A stretch of 36,984 bases of DNA from Acidobacteriota bacterium (GTDB lineage Bacteria; Acidobacteriota; Blastocatellia; RBC074). The position numbers and the translations under genes were made by a program. The notes beneath the pieces are model-generated. The model was not told the DNA's origin. It was given only the letters and a program-made list of their open reading frames with translations, and made no database searches. The stretch is from NCBI GenBank assembly GCA_016789605.1, contig JAEUQO010000306.1:1-36984 (forward strand). The letters are read 5' to 3'. Below, piece after piece: positions 9,067-16,462 of this stretch (position 1 is the first letter of the stretch; each line of letters begins with the position of its first letter).

Positions 9067-9966
9067 TCAACGAATCGGAAACGGTTCCATCAACTCGGCG
9101 CGGCTGCCGTCGGCATCAAACAGATTCAACTGCCAACGGCGATTGCGTCCCACCTGTGGCGACCGAATCAACGTGGGATCACCGACACGTTCGCGCAACG
9201 CATCGAGCGCTTTTTGCATGTCGGGGACCAGTAACGCCACGTGATGCAATGAGCCAAGCTGTTGCCGCGTCGGATTTTCAGTCACCAGCATGTATTCCAG
9301 ATAATCCGTTCCGTCAGGCACGCGCATGTTGATCCAGTTGATGGTTTGCTCATCACGTCCGCCGCGCCAGATTTCTGAAAATCCCAGAATGTCTTTGTAA
9401 AACTTGTCTGCGGCGGCGGCATCTTTCACTGTCAGCCCTGCGTGCAAAATACGGTCTGAGATACGGCGCGAGGTGGCGAATCTGCCTTTGGCGCGCGTAT
9501 GCAATGAGCCGGGGCGATATTGCACAAACTCTATGCGATGGTTGTCGGGGTCTGTAACAGTGAAATTCAGATTGCCGTCGCGGCCCTGATTGACCTTGTC
9601 CGGCGCTTTGACGCCCTTGGCCAGCAGGTATTGGCGCAATCCCTCAAGGTCGTTTGTCTCGAACGCCAGATGCAACAACCGGTCGTCTTTGTCAGGCGGC
9701 AAGCCGGGAAAGATTTCCAGGTATTGCCGCTCGTTGACTTTGAAATACGTGAGCGCCAGCGAATTGTCCTGATTGCGAATCTGAAACGCTTCGTCATAGC
9801 CAAGCAATTCGCCGTAATGTTCGCGCGCTTTGGACAGGTCACTGACCTGAAAGGCGATGTGCGCAATGCCCAGAATCAGCGGACGTTTTGGTTCCTGCCG
9901 TGCTGAAACCGTCAATCCACTGCACAGCGCCAAGGCCAACAGCAATTGCACCATTTTGCGTTTCAT
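9067..9966 (-). CDS. Exported VOC/glyoxalase-family protein with two VOC domains
   Basis: The 299-residue protein begins with a clear signal peptide (residues 1-22, charged start then a Leu/Ala-rich core). Two vicinal-oxygen-chelate units follow, about residues 31-150 and 172-296. Candidate metal ligands are H36, H99 and E146 in the first and H175, H241 or H242, and E291 in the second. The fold covers glyoxalases, extradiol dioxygenases and epimerases; the reaction here is not evident. An exported VOC protein is less common than a cytoplasmic one. GGGAGAATTCGATATG provides the ribosome binding site. It sits between the Nudix gene (25 bases) and the sulfatase gene (36 bases). Confidence 0.85.
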   Translation of the reverse strand: MKRKMVQLLLALALCSGLTVSARQEPKRPLILGIAHIAFQVSDLSKAREHYGELLGYDEAFQIRNQDNSLALTYFKVNERQYLEIFPGLPPDKDDRLLHLAFETNDLEGLRQYLLAKGVKAPDKVNQGRDGNLNFTVTDPDNHRIEFVQYRPGSLHTRAKGRFATSRRISDRILHAGLTVKDAAAADKFYKDILGFSEIWRGGRDEQTINWINMRVPDGTDYLEYMLVTENPTRQQLGSLHHVALLVPDMQKALDALRERVGDPTLIRSPQVGRNRRWQLNLFDADGSRAELMEPFPIR

Positions 9967-9991
9967 ATCGAATTCTCCCGGCGCCTGGCTG

Positions 9992-10441
9992 TTACACAGG
10001 CTCTTTTAGCAACGCCAGCGAATGTTGTTCGTCCTGCTGCAAACGCAACAACACATCCGCCATCGTCGTTGGCGATAACCATTCCGATTCTTGCAATTGC
10101 GCCATCTCTGCCAGCGTGAACCAGCGCACAGTCAGAATGTCGTCGCCGGGTTGCGCCTCGCCGCCGGCAAATGGCGCGGCAAAGACAAACCGCACGGCTT
10201 GCCAGGCGATGCCCGCAGACTCGCGGCGAATCAACGTGTATGTGCCGAGCAGTCCCGACAATTCAACATCGAGCAACGTTTCCTCGCGGACTTCGCGCAA
10301 CGCGCCTTGTTGCAAGGTCTCGCCCAGTTCCAGATGGCCGCCGGGCAAATTCCATTTGCCGTAATTGCCGGGCTTTCCTTCTTGCACCAGCAACACACGG
10401 TCGCCGTCCCGGATCGCCACGCTGACGAAAATCTTCATCAT
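9992..10441 (-). CDS. Nudix hydrolase
   Basis: The 149-residue protein carries a Nudix box at residues 35-57, G35-x5-E41-x7-R49-E50-V51-x-E53-E54, ending T-L-L where many members have a Gly. It should hydrolyse a nucleoside diphosphate linked to another group, using Mg2+ held by the box glutamates. It is short and has no signal peptide, so it is cytoplasmic. An open frame continues upstream to 10669, but that extension would run through the end of the DUF1080 gene. I chose ATG at 10441 (a second ATG follows at 10438) because it falls after the upstream stop and has GGAAAGG ten bases upstream. Its presence in a carbohydrate-type operon hints at a nucleotide-sugar or housecleaning substrate; that is inference. 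Confidence 0.85.
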   Translation of the reverse strand: MMKIFVSVAIRDGDRVLLVQEGKPGNYGKWNLPGGHLELGETLQQGALREVREETLLDVELSGLLGTYTLIRRESAGIAWQAVRFVFAAPFAGGEAQPGDDILTVRWFTLAEMAQLQESEWLSPTTMADVLLRLQQDEQHSLALLKEPV

Positions 10442-10461
10442 CTGCGGCACGCCTTTCCGAG

Positions 10462-11106
10462 TTACTTCAATTCCTGAATGCGAATGTTGCGAAAGCGCGC
10501 GCGACTGTTTTCGCCCCAAGCGCCTTCGCCTCCATGCACCTGCAAACCGATGTATCCTTCGCGCGGATAGCGGTCGCGGTTGTCTTGAAAATCCGTCATC
10601 TTGACGCCATTCAACCAGGCGGTGACGTGCGCCGGTTGTCCCTGAATGCGCGCGCGCAACTTGTTCCAATCGTTCTTTTTGAAATACTTGGTCCAGTCCC
10701 GGTTCGTTTGGATAAAGCCACCTTCGGCGGGGGCGTACAAACTGCCGATAAAGCCGTCTTTGCGATAATCAATCGTGATCTGATACCCCATGCCGTCTTC
10801 GCGCACGCGCAAAAACAGGCCCGTATCCACCGGCTCGTCGGCTTTGAATTCCAACTCGATTTCGTAATCGCTGAATTTCGCTTCGGTACCGATCAAACCG
10901 CCCTTGTGGTCTTTTTCCTGATTCGCCACCAACGCGCCGTTTTCGACCGCCCAGACGCCGCCGTTGCCGCCGTGCACAGCCATCAAGCGCCAACCATTGG
11001 TGGTCTTGCCGTCAAAAATGGACCGCCAGTTTTGTGCCGCCCCCACCGAAACCACCCACAATGCGCACATTGCCGTGAGGACGACCCAACCTGTTCGTTT
11101 TGACAT
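10462..11106 (-). CDS. DUF1080 family protein (3-keto-disaccharide hydrolase-like), exported
   Basis: The 214-residue protein has an N-terminal signal-like segment (residues 5-24) followed by one DUF1080 domain, a concanavalin-like sandwich. Recognisable phrases are SIFDGKTTNGWR near the start, DTGLFLRV in the middle, LNGVKMTDF, and GYIGLQVHGG near the end. Some members of this family act as 3-keto-disaccharide hydrolases; others are only known as binding domains. ATG at 11106 is preferred over the frame's upstream start at 11136 because it has a strong GGAGGA about five bases upstream and places the signal peptide at the N-terminus. It is the first gene of the minus-strand run, so the promoter should lie in 11107-11414. 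Confidence 0.85.
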   Translation of the reverse strand: MSKRTGWVVLTAMCALWVVSVGAAQNWRSIFDGKTTNGWRLMAVHGGNGGVWAVENGALVANQEKDHKGGLIGTEAKFSDYEIELEFKADEPVDTGLFLRVREDGMGYQITIDYRKDGFIGSLYAPAEGGFIQTNRDWTKYFKKNDWNKLRARIQGQPAHVTAWLNGVKMTDFQDNRDRYPREGYIGLQVHGGEGAWGENSRARFRNIRIQELK

Positions 11107-11414
11107 AACTCCTCCTTCGCAGTTTTGCGCCGCCACAAGCTGCGAGCGAAACGTTCAGCCGCAAACCGGTGCGCAATCCTCGATTGTTTGTGAAGAAAAG
11201 TCCGGGCCGCGCCCGTTCTGACCCGTTCTGTATTGAGTGAATGAAGACTACTCTGCAAAAGCCCGGCGATTATGCACCGTCACCGGAAAAGCGTCCATAG
11301 CTGGGCAAGGCAAATCGCTGCACATCGCGGCATTGCGTGTTACACTGCGCCCGCTTTCCCGCAACGCGTTCAACGTTCAGAAGTAACCCTACAAACCCAA
11401 GGATTCGCAACGGC
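11107..11414. other. Divergent intergenic region
   Basis: This 308-base gap separates the minus-strand catabolic run from the plus-strand isomerase/PHP pair and must hold promoters for both, unless one is read through from elsewhere. I see one plausible plus-strand promoter (11319-11346) and the DUF1080 ribosome binding site. I could not pick out a convincing minus-strand promoter or a clear operator palindrome. Confidence 0.6.
11319..11346 (+). promoter_or_regulatory. Candidate sigma-70 promoter for the isomerase gene
   Basis: TGCACA (11319-11324) and TACACT (11341-11346) are 16 bases apart, with TG one base before the -10 box (extended -10 form). The match is four of six at each box. A start near 11353 would give a leader of about 60 bases to ATG 11415. 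Confidence 0.3.
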
Positions 11415-12296
11415 ATGAAAACCATTCGCAGCATCGTGTTGCTTGTGTTGGCCACAGCAAGCTTGTCTTTCTTGGACCGCGCATTGGCACAAACGCCGTC
11501 AGCCAACGCCGGAAAATCCTGGCTGAATTCCAAACTGGCGGTGCAGCTTTGGAGCTTTCGCGATGATTTGGGCAAAGACGTTCCCGGCACGCTCAAACGT
11601 GTGCGCGCGCTCGGGTTCACACGCGTTGAACTGGCGGGCTATTACGGACTGACGGCGCAGCAATTTCGCGCTGAACTGGCCAAGGCCGACTTGCAGGCAG
11701 TCGCCATGCATATCGAATACGAAACGGCGCGTGACCGCATTGACGAAGTCATCCGTGAAGCCAAGCTGTTCGGCGTGCGCGATGTTGGCGTGCCGTGGAT
11801 CAAATCCCCATTTACCAGAGACGATTGTCTGGCCGCCAGCGAAGTTTTTAACCGCGCAGGCAAGCGACTCGCTGCCAGTGGAATTCGTTTCTTTTATCAC
11901 TTGCACGGGTATGAGTTTGTGGCTGATTCAACAGGCAAAGGCACGTTGCTGGATTTGCTGCTTGCCCAAACCGATCCGCGCTATGTCAGCTTGCAACTCG
12001 ATACCTATCACGTCGCCTTTCCCGGACAAGACCCCATAGCGTTGTTGCGCAAATATCGCGGGCGCTTCAGTTCCCTGCACCTGAAAGACATCCGCAAAGA
12101 AGTCGTGGGCGATCAGTCCGGCGATTATCGCGAAGCCGATGCCGTCCCTATGGGACAAGGCAAAGTTGATTGGCCCGCATTGCTCAAGGTGGCGCGCCAG
12201 CAAGGCTTGCGTTGGTACATCATCGAAGACGAAACCACCGCCGTTTGGCCTGCGATCACCGCCAGCCTGAACTATCTCGAAACTCTCAAGTTCTGA
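11415..12296 (+). CDS. Exported sugar phosphate isomerase/epimerase-like TIM barrel
   Basis: The 293-residue protein has a signal peptide (residues 1-26, ending DRALAQ) followed by a xylose-isomerase-like TIM barrel (AP endonuclease 2 superfamily). Typical strand ends are visible: AVQLWSFRDDL near residue 40, GFTRVELAGYYG, LQLDTYHVAFPG, FSSLHLKDI and YIIEDE near the C-terminus. The D, H and E of the last three are probable metal ligands. Members interconvert sugars or keto-sugars; the substrate is not evident. The open frame extends upstream to 11337, but ATG at 11415 puts the signal peptide at the N-terminus. The ribosome binding site is weak. The next gene starts 20 bases downstream, so the two probably form one transcript. 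Confidence 0.82.
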   Translation: MKTIRSIVLLVLATASLSFLDRALAQTPSANAGKSWLNSKLAVQLWSFRDDLGKDVPGTLKRVRALGFTRVELAGYYGLTAQQFRAELAKADLQAVAMHIEYETARDRIDEVIREAKLFGVRDVGVPWIKSPFTRDDCLAASEVFNRAGKRLAASGIRFFYHLHGYEFVADSTGKGTLLDLLLAQTDPRYVSLQLDTYHVAFPGQDPIALLRKYRGRFSSLHLKDIRKEVVGDQSGDYREADAVPMGQGKVDWPALLKVARQQGLRWYIIEDETTAVWPAITASLNYLETLKF

Positions 12297-12316
12297 TCGT
12301 CAAAGGAATCGTTGTC

Positions 12317-13723
12317 ATGCATAACGGTCTGTCTATTCACAGAAAAAGCGCTTGCCTGACGTTCGCGCTGGCGCTCAGCCTGAGCTGGTGCTATCGCGGA
12401 ACGCTGCTCGCGCACACACAACAAACACCGGCCAAGAAACTGACCGCCGGGCGCAAATACACCACGCTGGAACGTCTGAAACCGGAACGGCTGCGCGCTG
12501 TCAAAGAAGACCGCTTGCGCTGGCAAAGCAAACGCCAGCCGGTCGCGCTGGCAACGGGATTACAAGACGTCAAAGCCATCTTGCACGCGCACGCGGAAGA
12601 TTCCGCTCACACCGGCGGCACGCGGCCAGAATTGCTGGCCGCCGCCAAACGCACCGGCGTGCAAATCATCCTGCTGACGGATCACGTGCGTCCGCCAAAG
12701 GATTTCATCAATGACAGTTGGCGCGGTATGCGCGACGGCGTGCTTTTTATCCCCGGCGCGGAAAGCGAAGGCTTTCTGGCGTATCCGCAACAATCCATCA
12801 TTCAGGCGCACATCAGCAAAAGCTTCAAAACGCGTGACGATTACATCGGCCTGGTCAAAACCGGCGGTGGCAACCTCTTTCTCTCTCACGTCGAAGAAAA
12901 AGACGATTGGCCGACCGACAAACTGGATGGGCTGGAGATTTACAACCACCACACGGATTTCATGGACGAAAACGAATTCCTGTTCTTTCTGCGTGGTGCG
13001 CTGACCAATCCGGAACGGCTGAAACAACTGGAACAGTTGATCGCAGAATTTCCGCAAGAAGTGTTTGGCGTGTCGCAGGATTATCTGGCCCAGATCATCG
13101 CCAAATGGGATCGTGACTTGCTGACGCATCGGCTGACCGGCGTTTCGGCCAACGATTGTCATCACAATCAGGTTTTCACCGTCAAAGTCGTCAGTTCGCA
13201 CGCCATCGAAATCAACGTCATCGGCGATCCACCACGTCAAATCACCACCGAACAACAACCGCGCCTGGCCGAAATCCTCAAGGGCCGCCAGCCCGGCGAC
13301 CTGCTCGGGAAACTGGATTTTGACCCGTATGACAACAGCTTGCGCTATGTCACCACCCACTTGTTGCTGCGCACAATAGATGAACCTGCCGTGCGTCAGG
13401 CGCTGCAACAAAGTCACGCCTATGTCGCGCACGATTGGCTGTGTGATCCTACGGGATTCGCCTTTGTGGCTGAACGCAAAGGCAAACGCGTCGCGGTTCT
13501 GGGTGACGAACTGGCCTGGCAAAAGGACTTGCAATTGCGCCTGGCAACCCCCGTCGCAGGAACCATCAAGCTCTATCGCAACGGCAAGCTGCTGCAAGAA
13601 GCCTTGGCGGACAAACTGACTGTTCCCGTGGCTGAACCCGGCGTATACCGCGCCGAAGTCTGGCTGGAAATTGACGGCGAACAACGCCCATGGATTTACG
13701 CTAATCCTATAAGAGTCTTATAA
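12317..13723 (+). CDS. Exported PHP-domain-like metal-dependent hydrolase
   Basis: The 468-residue protein has a signal-like N-terminus (hydrophobic residues 11-24), a basic linker, then a PHP-like domain. Metal-ligand candidates are H90-x-H92 with E94/D95 (the HxH opening), T121-D122-H123, E149, H191 in FLSHVEE, the H211-H212 pair, and a late SANDCHHN segment near residue 280. PHP proteins are typically phosphoesterases; here the signal points to action outside the cytoplasm. Residues from about 400 on look like a beta domain of unknown role. ATG at 12317 is chosen over the longer frame from 12170 because the extension overlaps the isomerase gene and would bury the signal; AAGGA lies about ten bases upstream. 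Confidence 0.75.
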   Translation: MHNGLSIHRKSACLTFALALSLSWCYRGTLLAHTQQTPAKKLTAGRKYTTLERLKPERLRAVKEDRLRWQSKRQPVALATGLQDVKAILHAHAEDSAHTGGTRPELLAAAKRTGVQIILLTDHVRPPKDFINDSWRGMRDGVLFIPGAESEGFLAYPQQSIIQAHISKSFKTRDDYIGLVKTGGGNLFLSHVEEKDDWPTDKLDGLEIYNHHTDFMDENEFLFFLRGALTNPERLKQLEQLIAEFPQEVFGVSQDYLAQIIAKWDRDLLTHRLTGVSANDCHHNQVFTVKVVSSHAIEINVIGDPPRQITTEQQPRLAEILKGRQPGDLLGKLDFDPYDNSLRYVTTHLLLRTIDEPAVRQALQQSHAYVAHDWLCDPTGFAFVAERKGKRVAVLGDELAWQKDLQLRLATPVAGTIKLYRNGKLLQEALADKLTVPVAEPGVYRAEVWLEIDGEQRPWIYANPIRVL

Positions 13724-13976
13724 GTTCCCGCATATTGAGAAAAAAAATGTACTTCAGGTGCTACCACCCTTCTAATTTTCCCGCTTCTATAAGTGAGGGC
13801 AGTCAAACAACCTGTGTTGGTAGACACAGAAAAAGCTCGGCCTAGTCAGTCGCCTTCACCTGAATGGATTCAACAGCCGGATTCATTCTTTTTCCCGCAC
13901 CAAACCGGATGGCTTGCTTCGGGAAAGCTATATCTGTTTGACGTAATGACTCAGCCAAAACAAAAGGGGGACAATC
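13724..13976. other. Intergenic region before the orphan gene
   Basis: This 253-base stretch looks AT-richer than its surroundings. It contains TATAAG-like words near its left end and near 13790, and a small hairpin CTGTGT-loop6-ACACAG at 13812-13829. The downstream gene's ribosome binding site GGGGGA lies at its right end. No promoter pair with good spacing stands out. Confidence 0.4.
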
Positions 13977-14813
13977 ATGTCAAAAATTAATTACAACATC
14001 AGCAACTGGGGAACGGTAATGGGGGCTTCGGTTGGGCTAGCCTCAGTCGAATGCGAGGGAACCTATGAGCATCTGGCGATCGGCTCCCCTCAAGAAGGGT
14101 ATACGCTGGTTTACAAAGACCCATCCGGCAACGAACACGTAAGTTACGACGTGGACAATGACGTGAGCGGGATCATCCGAGGAAGTAACCAAGTATTTCC
14201 GTCGTCCGATGCTTTCGTCAAAGTCACAGAAAGCCAAACCAATCCGAACCAACTAAGTGTCCGGCAGACCTTCATCGTCCCTCATAACAGTACGCGGATC
14301 GTCATCCGTATGGAGGTCACAAACAACGGCGGCGCGAATGGCCACGATGTCAGCGACCTGTTGATCAAACGGTATGCAGACATTGACGTGGATACTGGCG
14401 GCACGCTTGGCTGGGCAGGGTTTCTGGGACGGTGGGAAAAGACCCGTTATTCGGTCTTTACTTATAACCTGGATAGCGACATACCGCTTTCCGCTACTCC
14501 TCGTCGGCACAACCATGTTGTGAATATGGTGGCGATGCCCAGCGACCTGCCACTCGACGACGCATTCGTCGGCAAGTTTGGGGCCTGGCAGTATAAGCAA
14601 CGGGCAAACAATAGCCCGGTTGTAGCTGATGGGAATGCGCGCATTGACGCCATCGGTGTTTTGCAATGGCACGCAACCAAACTGCGTGTCGGCGAAACGG
14701 TGAGGCTCAATCTGTACTACGACGCTTTTCGAGGCTTCTGCAGAAGAGGCAACGGCCCCGTCGTCGGTACCACCGACCCCATCCTGGTAACAGACGAGCC
14801 GCCAATTGGGTAG
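13977..14813 (+). CDS. Unrecognised protein, 278 residues, probably beta-rich
   Basis: I do not recognise this protein. ATG at 13977 follows GGGGGA six to seven bases upstream, and the frame is open to a TAG at 14811-14813. There is no signal peptide and no long hydrophobic segment. The sequence is rich in Asn, Gly, Val and Thr and has alternating patterns typical of beta strands, for example TRIVIRMEVTNNGG near residue 110 and LRVGETVRLNLYYDAF near residue 240. Few charged clusters and only two cysteines (C26 and one near residue 254) are visible. Codon choice looks less GC-biased than its neighbours. It stands alone between the PHP gene (254 bases) and the nuo operon, with which it converges across a shared terminator. 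A recent acquisition is possible. Confidence 0.75.
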   Translation: MSKINYNISNWGTVMGASVGLASVECEGTYEHLAIGSPQEGYTLVYKDPSGNEHVSYDVDNDVSGIIRGSNQVFPSSDAFVKVTESQTNPNQLSVRQTFIVPHNSTRIVIRMEVTNNGGANGHDVSDLLIKRYADIDVDTGGTLGWAGFLGRWEKTRYSVFTYNLDSDIPLSATPRRHNHVVNMVAMPSDLPLDDAFVGKFGAWQYKQRANNSPVVADGNARIDAIGVLQWHATKLRVGETVRLNLYYDAFRGFCRRGNGPVVGTTDPILVTDEPPIG

Positions 14814-14827
14814 TTCCAAAAACGAAA

Positions 14828-14867
14828 CCGGACAGTTTGCGTGTCTTTCTCACAGCAAACTGTCCGG
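14828..14867 (-). terminator. Rho-independent terminator of the nuo operon, possibly bidirectional
   Basis: Perfect 13-base arms (14828-14840 CCGGACAGTTTGC and 14855-14867) flank a 14-base loop. Read on the minus strand the hairpin is followed by TTTCGTTTTT, a good U-tract for ending nuoN transcription. On the plus strand the tail is poor in T, so it would end the orphan gene less efficiently. Confidence 0.85.
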
Positions 14868-14891
14868 CCTTCGCGCATCGCTTTTGAGGAT

Positions 14892-16388
14892 TTACCTGTC
14901 GCCCAATCGTGGTTGAATCGCGACCGCTTTTTGCCCCTGCCCCAGCGCATTCATGAGGCGGTTTGGCAAGAGTCCAAGGTAGAATGTGCCAACCAGGGTC
15001 AGAATCAACGCCACAGTCGTCATTGTCGCAATGCGCGGTTTGATGAATCCCGGCGCGAGCGGACGGAAGAACATCACAACAATCGGATACAAATAATAGT
15101 AGATCGAGATGATGCTGTTCACGACCGCCGCGATGACCAGCCAGCGATAGTGCGGCGCGGCGTCCCAGGTCGTTTTGAAGACGAAAAACTTGCTCATGAA
15201 GCCCGCCGTCGGCGGAATGCCGCCCAGGCTGAGCAGGAAGATCGCCAGCGAGAAGCTCAAGGCCGGTGTTTCAAATCCGATGCCTGCGTAATCGGCAATT
15301 TCCGTCTTCTGATCGCCCGCGCGCGCCAGCAATTGAATCACGGCAAACGCGCCCAGGCTCATGATCGAGTAAGCCAGCATATAGAACGCCACGGGCGCAA
15401 AATCTCCGGTGACGAAACCAACCAGCGCGTATCCGGCGTGCGCAATGGACGAATACGCCAGCATACGTTTGATGTTCTTTTGCGAGATGGCGATCACGTT
15501 GCCAATGGTCATCGTCAAAACGGCGATCACGGCGACGGCGCTAATCCAGGTGCTCTGCAATTGCGCGCCAATCGGGCTGGCCGTCACGTTGAAGCCATCC
15601 GCAAACACACGCAAAAACGCAGCAAACACGGCAGCTTTCGGTCCCGTGCCCATAAAGCCCGTGACGATGGTCGGCGCGCCTTCGTATACGTCGGGCGTCC
15701 ACAAATGGAACGGAGCGCTGGCGATTTTGAATCCGAACCCGACCAGCATCATTGCCGCACCGATCAACAACAACGCCGGATGTTCGACGCGCCCTTCGCC
15801 AATGATCGCGCGAATCGCCGCGATGTTGGTGTTGCCCGTCGCGCCATATGTCAAGGCCATGCCATAGAGCATGAAAGCCGTCGAAAACGAACCGAGCAAA
15901 AAGTATTTCAGCGACGATTCGTTGGCGCGCACGTCATAGCGGCGATAACCAGCCATCACATACGTCGTGATCGAAGCGATTTCCAGGCCCAGGAAGACCG
16001 TGACCAAATCGCCTGCCGAGGCCAGCAAAAGCATACCGGTCGTGGCAAACATGATCAGCGTAAAGAATTCGCCGGGCGGCAAACCTTCGTCACGCAAGAA
16101 CTGTCCTGCCAGCAAAACCGCGATGATGGCGACCAGCAGAATGATGACCGAGAAAAACACGCGCACGGGATCGGTCGTCACCATACCGCCGAAATAGCTG
16201 CCTGACGGTTCCAGCCGCACGACGGCCAGCAACGCCAGCACCAAACCGACAAGCGAAATCACGGCGTTGGTTTTGCGCGCGCCTTTGGGCGACAGCGCAT
16301 CCACCAGCATCGAAATCACGCCGGTCACGGCGGCGATAATCTCAGGAGCGACGGCTCCGTAATTGAGGTTGAGGTTTTCGATTTGCAT
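14892..16388 (-). CDS. nuoN: NADH-quinone oxidoreductase subunit N
   Basis: This 498-residue polytopic protein is one of the three antiporter-like proton-pumping subunits of complex I. About fourteen hydrophobic segments are visible. Family hallmarks include AFFAAFLRVFADG-like residues after GFMGTGPKAAV (a conserved Lys in the proton channel), LAYSSIAHAGYALVG, and SLGGIPPTAGFMSKFF. It is the last gene of the nuo operon, 74 bases after nuoM and 24 bases before the terminator hairpin. ATG at 16388 gives a start (MQIENLNLNYG) consistent with family length. Confidence 0.95.
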   Translation of the reverse strand: MQIENLNLNYGAVAPEIIAAVTGVISMLVDALSPKGARKTNAVISLVGLVLALLAVVRLEPSGSYFGGMVTTDPVRVFFSVIILLVAIIAVLLAGQFLRDEGLPPGEFFTLIMFATTGMLLLASAGDLVTVFLGLEIASITTYVMAGYRRYDVRANESSLKYFLLGSFSTAFMLYGMALTYGATGNTNIAAIRAIIGEGRVEHPALLLIGAAMMLVGFGFKIASAPFHLWTPDVYEGAPTIVTGFMGTGPKAAVFAAFLRVFADGFNVTASPIGAQLQSTWISAVAVIAVLTMTIGNVIAISQKNIKRMLAYSSIAHAGYALVGFVTGDFAPVAFYMLAYSIMSLGAFAVIQLLARAGDQKTEIADYAGIGFETPALSFSLAIFLLSLGGIPPTAGFMSKFFVFKTTWDAAPHYRWLVIAAVVNSIISIYYYLYPIVVMFFRPLAPGFIKPRIATMTTVALILTLVGTFYLGLLPNRLMNALGQGQKAVAIQPRLGDR

Positions 16389-16462
16389 TGTCTTTGAAAA
16401 ACTAACCTATGGGCAAAACTGAACGTTGGGCAAACACCAGACGGTTGCTCTCAGCAAACAGC

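Noticed and set aside
12560..13684. Long minus-strand open frame (374 residues) opposite the PHP-like gene
   Set aside because: The plus-strand gene has a start signal and motif support; the antisense frame has neither.
13793..13990. 65-residue GTG-start frame before the orphan gene
   Set aside because: No ribosome binding site, overlaps the start of the next gene by 14 bases, and shows no recognisable features.
14841..16205. Long plus-strand open frame (454 residues) opposite nuoN
   Set aside because: It is Arg/Asp/His-rich with no recognisable domain and lies fully antisense to a firm nuoN; GC-rich coding DNA often opens such frames.
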